From assembly GCA_026874595.1 (NCBI GenBank), contig CM049310.1, positions 16,468,058 through 16,532,057 of the forward strand: DNA of 64,000 nt, in the 5' to 3' direction. The notes below the pieces were generated by a model. That model ran no database searches. It was not told where the DNA came from and worked only from the letters and a program-made list of their open reading frames with translations. Shown in pieces: positions 11,901-23,125 of this stretch (its first letter is position 1; each line of letters opens with the position of its first letter). This DNA is from Sipunculus nudus (lineage: Eukaryota; Annelida; Sipuncula; Golfingiida; Sipunculidae). A program made the translations under genes and the position numbers.

Positions 11901-14900
11901 GCGAGTCGAACTACTTTTTTTACGTTCATCTTAATATTTGTACATTATTATAGATCCACATGCCTTTTGAACTCCGGATAAAATCCAGATATTGGTAAGT
12001 TAAGAGGTCACTTTGATACCCTACCAAAAATTTGACGGAATTACATAAAACGCACTTTGAATGTTTACCAATATACGTATTATGTACTCTTGGAGTGCTT
12101 TTGTTAACTTTATTTTATAACACAGGCACTGGATACAATACGGGGGGGGGGGTTATAATAACGATGACGAACAATTCTTATTTTAAGTTTCTTTGTATCC
12201 ATTTCGTAGCGTCCGACTTCCACTAGAACTTCTTAAAAGAGATTACTAGTGGAATCGGGACGCCATGAAATGTTTAAAAACTAATATTTAAGGTGTTTTA
12301 GGGTTGATTACGGCATATTTTGGCTAAATAGGCATTACTGATTATGACTTCTTCGCTTTTTTTGGTATCTTTTAGGGTAACGTATTACGGCTATAAGATC
12401 CGGCGGTACCCTATAACCATATCGAGATTCAAGACTCTAAGTCATAAAGCTGCCTCCAAAAATACTCGAAGGTGAGTACCACTGATATCGTAAAGGCCAA
12501 ACCCTCACGAGAATAGAGACATATTAAATGTTTGTATGATACTCAAGGATAACGGTGTATGTAATGTTTTTCTGTATATTGACTGCCAATAATCTTCCGA
12601 TTTGATGGTACTTTTTAGAAATATGTAGGCCTGCTTGGTGTGATCATTGGAGTGGAAGATACGAACCCATTCAACGGGATTCATAGATATAATCCATTTC
12701 TTAATGGTGTAAGCAGATGAAAATAGTTCTTTTCTGTTATTTGTATTTAGTTTGGATCATTACCGGTAAAATGCAATTGGATACTGAAATTTCAAATCAT
12801 TTGGATTTGTGTCGAAGTTTAATCAGTGAAAATATATTCGGCAGAAGTATGATTGTCTATGAATCAGACCCCTGCCTTGTGTTTTTGTATCGCGGGTAAA
12901 TGTCTATATTAAAACAGGACGGCACAATGCGGCTTTTATCATAAAATGGTATATACTACCTAAAACATTGGCAGCCAAATACGGAGCCCTAGTCACGTGA
13001 CCTGAGGTAATGGAGGGGAACGAACCTTTACACTTTCGCTAAGTGGAGGCCTGTCTGGTTGGATATCGCCATATATATAGACCAAAGAGAGCGAGAGAAA
13101 AAAAAAACATGGCTGCATACGGTCGCTCGTCATTGTGGTGTTATCAGAACGTGATATGCTCCAAACCGAAATGTAAAATATATATCGCTGATAACTGATA
13201 AGAGAACAATGCCCATAAAGTATTTCCATAAAAAATAGTAGAAATCATTATTATAATGAATGCAAGGATCCGCCTATCACTTATTCGGCCCGTATTCCCG
13301 TGTTCATTCGTGCATAAGTGATTGTACATTTGTGAATATTCCTTGATGACGTTCCTAAATCCGGATCATGTTCCAGATCCACACCAAAATATAATCGTTT
13401 CTTCATTGGCCTGTTCCCGTAATGCTCTGAATATTTCGTAAGATTCCGTACATGACTGCGCGAGTTATATTGTGAACACACACACACGAACGGGTTGATC
13501 GCACACCCTTCTGGCGGAGGCAAATAAGTATGCATGTGGACCGCAATGAGAGGTTCGGTTAATATATAGGAAGCATATGAATAAAGCGGCTTTATCATTT
13601 TCGCCAAAAAAGTACTCTTAATTGGACACGGTAAATAAACTTCACTGCATTATATACGTCTGAGTCTGCCTGGAGTGTTCATAAGACAGGGTTCTCCTGT
13701 CTGGCGTAAGCCGCTTGACCTGGCCGATCATGAAGCGAGTTACACAGTGTATATATGTCACAGTGAGAACCTTTAGAGCATTTTATTTTACCAAGTACCC
13801 AACATTTTACCGTGTCATAAAGATAAGCTTAAAAACGGTTACTAGACAGAGCCTCAAAACGTTTGTAATTTTTTGTGTTGGATAATGTCTTTATCAAATT
13901 AAGCTTCAAAATTTGAACCATTCGTAGTTATAGTAAAGCTGGCCATGACATGCACCATCTAACAGTGATTTTTATTTCAAATGACACTCATTACTTTACC
14001 TGATCCTTTTTATTATATCTACAAAATGCATTTCATGTATCAAGGTACATAAACATTTGCAATTATATGTGCGATATCTCACGCCATTGGTTCATCTTGG
14101 CTGAATACAGGAAACATTTTCGTCACACGAAATTTCTGTCTCCAGTTAACCTATTTTATATGTTGTTATAATTATGTGTGTGAGTTAACGCAGTCGACTT
14201 GTCTGTTAACCATAACAAGATTGAAAACAAACTTAAAAACATATATAGAAAAGTAACATTAAAGAAGAAACACACAGGAAATATCTGTCAGAAGCTTGAA
14301 AATCTCGATTTTGGGAATTCGCGCAGTACTGCCAACAGGTGGCGTGACGTATATTTCTGTGAGCTATAGGACAAAAACCTGATTTGAGCAGCCTGAAACT
14401 CATAATTGGCACCAATGGTATCCGTTACCCCTAGAACCTACTAACGCAATATGCAGGGAAGACTTGGGTATGTCCACTATGATTCCTGAAATTAGGTTAC
14501 TGAAACCTATATATTCTGTCAGCTACGAGCAGAAACCCTAGTTTAGAGCACTAAAAACGTCACACAGGGTACAAATCTTAACTGTTGGATCTAGGAACGT
14601 CTTTCTTAATGTTAAGTGAGGACTCCTTGGACATCCAAAATGACCTATATTCTCTGAGCCATGTGAAAGAACACGATTTGAATGCCCTATGTATCAGATA
14701 GACGCAAGTCGTAGCAGATTGACGTAGAAACTTCTAGCTTAGCTTCTAGGAAGTTCCTAGTAAAATCCTTGTGAAGCAAGGTCTCTCACAGCGTATCTCT
14801 CACAGGTAGGAATATGTATGGACAGCACCCATTTCATGCGGGGAGCCCATTAACCTCCACGGAAACGTGATGGTGATGCCTCTCGTCCCGTACAATGTCC

Positions 14901-15094
14901 CCTTTTCTCCTCAGGTCATTTGTATACCAAAAATAAACCTCTTACAGTTAGGGAATGTTGGACGCCGGAGCTATTGTCTCGAATTGTCAGACATCAAAAT
15001 TCGTCTAAGACACTACCAACTTTTTATAATATTTAGTAACCATAGATCGGCACTTGTATTGATTCAGTTGCAATGCAACATACTTTAATGGTAT

Positions 15095-15150
<56 letters not shown>

Positions 15151-16650
15151 TACACTGATCGATGTAACCACAATCATGTTGTTTAATCTGTTATAACAAA
15201 TAAAATATGCATACTCTTTTACATTACATTATGATATACTTGGTAGAGTTACAAAGGGTACGGTTTAATCATAATCCTCGCAAATTCTTTTACCTTTAAT
15301 AAGTTTATCTTTTACATTCACTGAGTAGAGCCAAACTGTGATGGCTGGTACTGTTTAGAAGTCAATTTTTCATAATAGAGTACATCAGCACCAATTTAGC
15401 AGGAAAAGTAGGACAAACAGCCAACTAGTGTGGACATACCATATTACCTACCCCTCTTATTTTGCCAAATAAAGAATGCAGTTTTGCCATAATTATGGGC
15501 TCTGATTTCAATCAGCAGAAGCTGATTTACTTACAAGGATGAGTAACGTGAACTTCAAATATTAACGTATAGTAATTTTCAGAAATGAAGTAAAAAACTG
15601 ATAATATGGCATGTTTCACCCATTTCCTCGACATTGTGAAACCCAGGTCTTAAAGTACAAATTGAATTTTTAATCCAGATTCTGAGAATTCAAAACAAGG
15701 CATGTTGTTTTGAAATCACAAGCGCTTTCATATGTTGTTGCAAGTGAATAAGGCAATTTGTAAATTAACTGAAAATTTCTGGCAATTTACAAATTGATTG
15801 ATTTTACTCATTGACTGTAACACACACACATATATTCATATTTATTGATTGACAATTCTGTATACATAATGATGACCTAGTCAACCAGAATATGTTCATA
15901 GTTCCCCACTATTGAGGTTCTAATTGATAAATTGATTATATTGTCTAAAAGTAAATTTTCATTAATGACATGAAATATGGGCAGCAGCTGTAGATTAAAG
16001 TGCACTCCTCCTAACCAAACAAATACTAAATTTATCTCCTATTTTAATCGTTATTCAGGCATTGCTTTACGGAGTAAGCGACATCTACCCTGTACGGATA
16101 TCAAGTGTCTTCGCCGATGAGTCTCAATTGGACAGTCGAGTGGTAACACGTTCGGCTCTCCCCGCTGGCAACCCCGGGGTTGTAGTGGCCCGTCAAAGGA
16201 CCGTGGCTTTCTCAGAGTTCTCCGGTTTCCTTCACCTCTACAGACTACCTAACGCCACTATCCTAGCCATGGAGAATCTCTCGTATTAGTTACATAATGT
16301 ATTATAACTAGTTTTACAATTCATATCAAATAACATAAATAAGATTAATATAAATGCTAATTTTTATCGACTCTTGTTTTTTTTTCAGAATGTACTACCT
16401 CGACCGATGGAATCAACGGATATCCAAAGACGGTTTAAACAGTGCCGTGTATAAGATACTGTCCACTAAGAAGGAGAAACTTTACACACATTTCATAGCA
16501 GAAATCGACCAGAATCTCGTAATGAAGCACGTGGATGGACTTCTTGATTCCAGAATCGCACAGTCACTTACCACTGTTTCCATTGACAAAGTACATGATT
16601 CCATTTATCAATACACAGAAAATCCTTTGATTCACAGGAACCAGATATGA
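8744..16650 (+). CDS. Beta-1,4-galactosyltransferase-family enzyme (possible beta4-GalNAc-transferase), five exons, 5' incomplete
   Basis: Exons 8744-8976, 9543-9730, 11778-11900, 12376-12471 and 16389-16650 join in phase to give 299 residues and a stop. The family (glycosyltransferase family 7) transfers a hexose from a UDP-sugar to GlcNAc ends in the Golgi. Signature blocks are in order: GGRWRPTGCRARQRVAILVP, HPFLQRQQLDYVIYVVEQ, FNRAMLFNIGF, HDVD (the metal-binding DVD), FGGVTAF, WGAEDDD and DGLNS. The cysteine pair around HDVD (FDC, YTC) matches the family disulfide. The signal-anchor and stem exon(s) are missing; the first exon needs one upstream base (phase 1), and I found no candidate in the 8.7 kb upstream. 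The C-terminus runs about 45 residues past the usual end. The residue matching bovine Tyr289 is Val (in QTVFGG), which favours UDP-GalNAc. The family assignment is firm and the donor prediction is inferred. Confidence 0.9.
8977..9542 (+). other. Intron 1 of B4GALT-like gene
   Basis: A GT-AG intron of 566 nt with no recognisable repeat or nested gene. Confidence 0.8.
9543..9730 (+). CDS. B4GALT-like exon B (DVD motif)
   Basis: It opens SPSSDFNRAMLFNIGF and contains CVIMHDVDVLPEDD, whose DVD binds the metal and UDP in this family. It ends at GGCTACAA before a GTCTGT donor, leaving two bases that combine with the next exon's G to give Lys. The family-typical FNRAKL reads FNRAML here. Confidence 0.9.
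9731..11777 (+). other. Intron 2 of B4GALT-like gene
   Basis: A 2.05-kb AT-rich GT-AG intron. I see no exon-like or mobile sequence beyond short degenerate repeats. Confidence 0.75.
11778..11900 (+). CDS. B4GALT-like exon C (donor pocket and EDDD), followed by a GC donor
   Basis: The acceptor is TTTATCAG (ending 11777). The exon encodes LLYQTVFGGVTAFTPRQF, then NGYSNGYFRWGAEDDDLYH. The canonical WGWGGEDDD is FRWGAEDDD here. The exon ends CACAG with GCGAGT following. Only a GC donor at 11901 keeps the frame into the next exon; the nearby GTCGAA does not. Confidence 0.88.
12376..12471 (+). CDS. B4GALT-like exon D (metal-ligand His)
   Basis: The acceptor is TCTTTTAG and the donor AAG|GTGAGT. 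It reads VTYYGYKIRRYPITISRFKT followed by LSHKAASKNTR. The His aligns with the conserved metal ligand of the R-x-[KR]-M-[IL]-x-H block, while the usual Met is Thr. Confidence 0.85.
12472..16388 (+). other. Intron 4 of B4GALT-like gene
   Basis: A 3.9-kb intron. It holds degenerate HINE-core sequence (about 14400-14800), a TA microsatellite (about 15103-15146), short CA runs, and a GC-richer exon-like ORF at 16059-16289 described separately. Confidence 0.75.
16059..16289 (+). other. Exon-like ORF of unknown identity inside the last B4GALT intron
   Basis: A 231-nt GC-richer island in AT-rich intron. It has a good acceptor (ATCGTTATTCAG, ending 16058) and one frame open from there to TAG at 16287; I found stops in the other + frame checked and in both minus frames checked. 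It encodes 76 residues including DIYPVRISSVFADESQLDSR and FSEFSGFLHLYRLPNATIL. It does not fit between exons D and E, because exon D leaves two bases and this frame would then meet a stop. It is in phase only with exon A's donor, so it could be an alternative terminal exon, a captured exon, or a transposon fragment. I do not recognise the protein. Confidence 0.35.
16389..16650 (+). CDS. B4GALT-like terminal coding exon
   Basis: The acceptor is a long T tract ending CAG at 16388. The exon continues RMYYLDRWNQRISKDGLNS, then AVYKILSTKKEKLYTHFIAEI, matching the family's DGLNSL-Y-x-[VI] close. It then extends about 45 residues (MKHVDGLLDSRIAQSLTTV and on) to TGA at 16648-16650. The tail is not part of the known catalytic fold. 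Confidence 0.88.
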
Positions 16651-16800
16651 TTTTATAAAACATTTTTCAATCTTTGTAACTGTTTTGTTTTTTTCTTGTC
16701 TATGGACTATTATGATGTTAAGTATCTGTGCTTTTCATATTGGAAAATGCGTCTTAGAAAAGGTTTTTAAATACACTTCTTTAGAAAACTTCTAAGGTGG

Positions 16801-16806
16801 ATTAAA
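16801..16806 (+). terminator. Candidate poly(A) signal ATTAAA of the B4GALT-like gene
   Basis: ATTAAA lies 150 nt after the stop codon and is the first hexamer variant I see downstream. No canonical AATAAA occurs between the stop and this point. Confidence 0.4.
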
Positions 16807-17351
16807 GAATGAATGGATTTATCGAGAGGGTAGAAGCTAATGCTATTTAATGTCAGCTATACCCCTAAATTTTCTTTAATATTAATGTGAGTGCGAGCTT
16901 GCTCTTTATACATATTAATTGACTGTAGGAATAATGTTCTGATGACGCCTTTATGGGCTAGTTCATCCTTACGCTATTAGTAAACACGGTACATGCGCCA
17001 ATGTTGACAAACAGAAAAGCCTTGTAACCTAAGGTGGTTGTTTGCACATGTGCGGAAGTTGAAAGTTATTAAGTGCAGAACGCCGGTTTGAAAACTCAGG
17101 TTTGTCTTACTTACCCCAGATGTCCTTTTTAAATCTGTTTGGATTGTTTTGGCGGGCTATCCGCATATTAAAGACAAATGGATATAAACACAACGAACGA
17201 CCTGTGTGATGGGATCGGCGTTCTCTAGTCAATATTCATAAATTGTTTGAGGAATTTTCTTCAGTAAATAGACGAAAGGTATCAGAATTTGCCCCTTTAA
17301 GGGTTGGGCGGGTGATAACATCTCTCAATCAGGTGTATGTAGGTCTGAAAC

Positions 17352-17530
17352 TACAGTGAAATCTCGCCTGACGACCACCCCGCTATGACTTCCCCCACTT
17401 AGACGACAACTTTTTTTGGTCTCAGACTTATGTATATCATCATAAAATACTCCAGCTAATACGACCACCCCCCTAACACGCCCACTTTGTCTGGTCCCAT
17501 AGGTGGTCGCGTAACCGAGATATCACTGTA
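17352..17530. mobile_element. Mariner-type MITE
   Basis: Terminal inverted repeats read TACAGTGAAATCTCG on the left and CGAGATATCACTGTA on the right, flanked by TA as expected for Tc1/mariner target duplication. Both subterminal regions carry GACCACC or its complement GGTGGTCG. At about 180 bp it has no coding capacity. The TIR resembles the widespread CAGTGAAACCTC-type mariner MITE ends. Confidence 0.75.
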
Positions 17531-18758
17531 AATAGCTCAAGCTCTAACTACTTATGGAATTGGTGTTACAGACAAACTGTAATTTGGCATCTAATTCGCC
17601 CGGGGGTTTGATAAAGTGACTAAAAAAAGTAACTCGTAATTACTGAAATCTGATGGTCATTGTTTCACAATTGCCTGCAGGGGGAGGATACAGGATTTTA
17701 GAAAAGGAGGGGTCCAACCCGGGAGGACTAATGATGAAACATTAAAAAGAACATAGGAAAAAGTTGAAGGGGGGGGGGTCCAGGCTCCAAAAATTGGTCT
17801 GAAACCCCCAAAAATGGTTGCGGGAGCTAAATTTAAAAAAAAAAAGGAAGGGGGGGGGGGGGGGGGTGGTCCGGACCCACTTCTGGATCCGCTACTGGCC
17901 TGTTGTGTTTTTGGCCAATAACGTAATAGCCTACATTCTCAATATTATATGCTCTATTATGCAAAATAGTCAGTTTACCTTTATATGTCTCGATTTAGTT
18001 GAATACTCAGATTTATGTTAAATGGTATGAGTCTCAATGTTGTTTGCCAGAAACACATGCTCGATGTGCTGATCTGCTCTTTTCATATTTGTTGCATCAT
18101 TGCTTTAGTAATTTAATGATCTGCTCAGATGTGACCAACTGACAGTGTAACTTATATTATGAAACAGTCTATGGATATTATGCGTAATCAATCACTCACC
18201 ACTAATCTATACCGATCTGCTCTAAGGGGGGGGGATTTGTTCATAACTTTTCGCTTTTTGATGACAACTGGACTGCTGAATATTTTTTGCTGTCTGTTAG
18301 GTCTATATGAAAAAGCACGCAAAGTGTTTTAATTCTTGGTTCCAAGTCATGTTTGCTATCAAATAACTGAAAAGTTCAAAACTGCCTCCCAAAACACTTC
18401 ATCCAAGTCCGGACATAGTTATTACATAACGTAGAACTGCTTTAAATTTATTTGAAATTAATATTTGCACACCTACCCTGTGTTCATATCATAAAATGTT
18501 TGGGAGTAATATAAAACTCCTTGGGTTTATTTATTTATATGTTATTAATATTGTTTGAATTCTTCTTATTCTTATGTTTTGTTCATATAATAAAGAATAA
18601 GAATATTTCTTTGAATTCAGATGCCGATTTACACCCGCGGCGACCGAATTAGAGGACCATCTAAGTTATATATAATAACCTTTTTTAAGCCTGTTTTATC
18701 ACATAATATGTGATAATGTATCCATAATTCAGATATACATTTAGCGTATCCATTTTTT
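17531..18758. other. Gene-free spacer
   Basis: It contains G homopolymer runs (about 17770-17777 and 17849-17866) in a degenerate repeat, then ordinary AT-rich sequence. No exon or RNA gene is visible. Confidence 0.6.
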
Positions 18759-20140
18759 TAGCTCAGCTGACTGTAAGTCAACTGAGGTATAGGAATGGCG
18801 CTCTGCCCGTCGTCCGACCGGCCGTCCGTTAGCAGGGCACAAATCGTAACTGCTGGACCTAGAAACTACTAAGTGAAGATCCAGGGAGGCCAAGAAAAAT
18901 CTCCTTGGAAACCTGTCTGTTTGTCTGTCTAGCTGTCTATATATCCGTCCATCCACACAAATTTGTTTCCAGATGATAACTCCAGGTTGTATTGACACAT
19001 GGGTTTCAAACTTGACTTACATATGACCCATCACTAAAGTAAGAACCTATATGATTTTGGGGTCATGAGGTCAAAGGTCAAGGTCACAGGACTCACTTTT
19101 TAAAAAGATTATGGCTGCATTTTAAGCCAAGCTTTTCATCCCAAACTTTCCATTTTGCACATTTAGCTGACTTGCCAGTATGGGGGAGAGCATAAATGAA
19201 TTTGGGGTCACATGGTCAAAGGTCAAGGTCACTGGGGCCATCTGTTTACAAATTAGTTTCCAGATGATAACTCCAGTTTAGTTTGACATACTGGTTTCAA
19301 ACTTAACTTATATATGACTCAGCACTGAGGTAAGAACCGTGTGGATTTTGGGGTTCAACGGTCAAAGGTCATGGTCACAGGACTCATTTCTTTAAAAGGA
19401 ATGTGTATGCATTTGAAGCCAATCTTTTCATCGCAAACCTTCCATCTTCAAGATATTGCTAACCTGCCAAAAGGGGAATATTCTGTTAAATTTTGTGGTC
19501 CAAAGGTCAAGGTCACAGTACCCGTTTATTTAGAAAGATTGTGGATGCATTTTAAGTCAAACTTTTCATCCAAAACCTTCCATCTTGCACATATAGCTGA
19601 GCTGCCAATAGGGGAAGAAACTGATCGATTTGGGGGTCACAAGGTCAAAGGTCATCGTCACAGGGGCCCATCTGTCCGCATATTTTTTTCCAAATGATAA
19701 CACCAGTTTGGTTTGACATATTGGTTTCAAACTTGACTTATATATGACCCACCACTAAAGTAAGAACTGATGATTCTGGGGTCATGAAATCAAAGGTCAA
19801 GGTCACAGGACCCACTACTTTAGAAAGATTGTGGATGCATTTAAAGCCAAACTTTTCATCTGAATCCTTCCATCATCAACATGTGGTGCACCTGCCAATA
19901 GGGGAAGTTTCCTTTTGATTTTAGAGTCAAAAGGTTAAAGGTTAAGGTCACAGGGCCCATCCATTCACAAATTAGTTTATGGATGATAACTCCAGTTTGG
20001 GTAGAAAGCTGTCTACCCAAACTGGAGTTATCACAGGTTGGCTTCAAACTGATCACAGGACTAATATTTTGGAAAACATAAACATATATCCTTATTGACA
20101 AATGCAGCTGAGCGTCAAGACCCCTGGGTCCCTAGTGTAA
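18759..20140 (-). mobile_element. HINE-like element, ~145-bp core type
   Basis: Read in reverse, it starts with the stem-loop terminus TAGCTCAGCTGACTG..GTCAACTGAGG (18759-18789) and a GTCCGACCGGCCGTCCG tail. It ends at about 20106-20140 with CAGCTGAGCGTCAAGACCCCTGGGTCC. The core is about seven head-to-tail units of roughly 145 bp. These are anchored by the GGTCAAAGGTCAAGGTCACAG word near 19068, 19214, 19360, 19500, 19643, 19790 and 19934, alternating with ATGATAACTCCAGTTTGG and TTTTCATCCCAAAC blocks. The ORF spanning 19341-19697 is just two of these units. Confidence 0.65.
19980..20034. repeat. Short inverted duplication inside the 145-bp core
   Basis: ATGATAACTCCAGTTTGGGTAG is followed within a few bases by its complement, CTACCCAAACTGGAGTTATCA, forming a local hairpin. 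It marks an inversion junction between core units. Confidence 0.7.
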
Positions 20141-21475
20141 TATGTTTATTTGCTTTAATGCAATAAGCTGAAGCACATTAATTTTTGTAAAACAAGCAAA
20201 ATAAAACACTGTTTTTTAAATTAATTTTAGGTATAGTATATATATTGAAGAATGGTTACTGTCTGACTACATTGGATCTTATCTTTTTATGATTAACCTA
20301 CCTTTACTCTAAATAAAAGATAAAATGTCCTAGATTTAGAAAATCTCCTTGGAAACATGAAATAAGGATATTACATATATATATATATTATATACATAAA
20401 TGCACGGATTGCTATGATTCTTACTTTGGTTTTCGAGCAATGACTATTTCATCAGCTGCTGAAAAGTGGTAGCGCCACCTTTAATTTAAAAAGAAATAAG
20501 CATTTTTTTCTATATTAATGACACCGTCAAATGACAGTACTAGTATCAATTTTGCTGTTCTCTCACATGGTGTTGTTCTTTAACCTTGTATATTTAATGA
20601 TCATGACCAGTTTCATCTGTTCCTGAACACTGTACGTTCCACCTGTATTCTTACTTTTTTTAGTGCATTTTTCCTCTATTTTTAGAATGCCTTATTACAT
20701 CAGTATTATCCGTTTCTCAACTGTGGTTATCCTGAATTTTGGTGTTTTTATTAATCATGACTAGTTTTATCAGTTCCTGAATACTGGAGGCGCCAACTGT
20801 TGTTGTTTTTATTTTGACGCCTTATCTCCATGTTTTTGAGACTGAATTATTTCGTCAATTGTATCAGTTCCTCAACTTAGGTCCTAAGTATATTTCCTCC
20901 AATTTTACACACAATCTCAAATCTGCGGAATTTTAGGAAATAATGACACCTATGTAATTTTTGGAGTATACTGCATATCTATTTTTCTTCAAATTTGACA
21001 CACCAGTTGTTTCAGTAATGTCCTTTTACAAGTTTATAAACTTGTGACCTTGACCTCGATCTACAAGGTTAAAATCAGCCAAAATTTGAAACATTTTTGT
21101 GAACCTGCTAATTTTTGAAGTACTGCAATTTTTTTTTTCATATTTTACAAACGTTATTTCTGTGTCCCTTAAATATGACACACACGTTATATCCACAATG
21201 TTCTCGGAGGAGTTTGAAAACTGGTGACCTTGATCTTATCATATATTTCTCTTGTACAAGCTGTCATAATTAAACCGGTCATAATTAGATTCAGTCTTCC
21301 CATATGTGTACTGAACAGTTAAGGAAAAAACCCTGTCAACTTTGTTGTCTGAAGGTCCATGTTCAAGATCACATGTGAAGTTAACCTCAATTTGGTTTTT
21401 TGAGATGATTAAATTTCTTACGTGAAGGTCATACTAGTCATATGAGCGTCATGACTCATGGGTCACATGTTTTAA
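20141..21475 (-). mobile_element. Partial HINE-like element
   Basis: Degenerate core sequence (AAATCTCCTTGGAAACATGAA, several GCGCCACCT words) runs up to a clear terminus at 21444-21472 (GAGCGTCATGACTCATGGGTCACATG). This matches the palindromic end of the full copies. The stem-loop end is not seen, so the copy is truncated or has merged with the neighbouring element. Confidence 0.5.
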
Positions 21476-23062
21476 CGATCTCACGGTAAACATATTTATT
21501 TATGTGTTCATAACTAAATTATGCATATTGGGCACCAATTTTTGTATAAAGATCATTTATTTTAAAGCTTAGTGCATTGGTCATAATCACTGGGGCAAAA
21601 TAAAACACTGGTTTTAAATCAGATTTAGGTGTAGTATACATATTAAAGAATGGTTACTGTTTGACGAAACTTGATCTGTTGTTATTACTATGAACGCTTG
21701 AAGTGCTTATACTCCAAGTGTGACGTCCAGTATACAATTTAAAACATATGTAGATCTTAATGAAGCGAGTGTTTCAAAGCTAAGTGTAAGTTAATGTAAA
21801 AATTATGCAACTCCAATAGGTGCAAATACTTTCAAGCAAAGTGTAAGTGCATGAAATTTAAAATAAACTGGTTTAACCAACATACTGTGTTGTCTTTCAG
21901 CAGCAACATATTATTGATATAAACCAACCTGAAATGTTGTTTTTCGGGAAATGACTGACCCAAAAATCAGTCATGACACGTAATTTTGTTAAATGTCTGG
22001 GTGAATCAGTCATTTCGTGAATCGCCTGAAATATTTAGGCATTTCACGAAATACCTGATTACGCAATTTTGCTTTTAACATATATGCAGAACGCTCTGCG
22101 ATACGGGGTTCATTTAAAATTTTCACGTATGCTTTTTCAACATAATGAAAGTATTTAATGTATTGCATTTTCCCCCTCAAGTTTGATACTCTAATTGTTT
22201 CAACCAATACCTCGGAGGAGACTGATATAGGACCTTGATGTTAAATATCAAATCTGCAGAAATATAAGATTTCTTCTGTATACATCATATCTTCCCTCAA
22301 ATTTGATACACAAATAGTTTCAGAAGTGTTTTCAAATAAGTTTAAGACTATTCCTTGCTGGTTGAAAGCCTGGCTGCTGTCCGGGCGACCTCGCTCACCT
22401 CAAGCTTGACTTCTTTTCTTATTCGCTCAGTTCACTGCCCCCATCTCCATTCACGTAGCATGCAAGACACTCACTCGTTATCGAAATTCATCTTCCGTCA
22501 GTCGGGGCATGTGCATATTGTTCTTTGGGTTCTCGGATTATATATATTTAATAATATATAATAAGTTTGAACAAAATTAGCAAATACATTCTGAAATTAT
22601 TTGACCAGAACTTGTTAATGTCAGCCAATAATTAATATCTCCAGTCACACATGTCAGCTGTACGTCATAATCTTTAGGTCACTTCTTTTATCGTATACTC
22701 AGATTTGACCAAAAAACAGCTTTTTAATGCATATAACTTATTAATTTAATAAAGGGAACTGTCACTTGATTTAATCTACTGTCGTATTGGTTGCTATTTG
22801 ATTTACTGCAGTCAGAGCGATCACACGCTATAAAGCACCGAGTCAAGTGCTACATTTCTGAGAAATTATCACTTGGTTACCATAGCAGCTTTCTGGCAAG
22901 ACAAGCCAGGCCTGTTTGCAAAATACATGTATTCCCCTTGGATACACGCATGCAGTGGCGTCAATTTATCTTCAAGGGGGAGGGGGCGGGGGTAGGGGCA
23001 TGACTCGCAGGCTTGCAACCGTTATCAAAAGTTGTGACAATTTTTTTAAATGAATATATATA

Positions 23063-23125
<63 letters not shown>

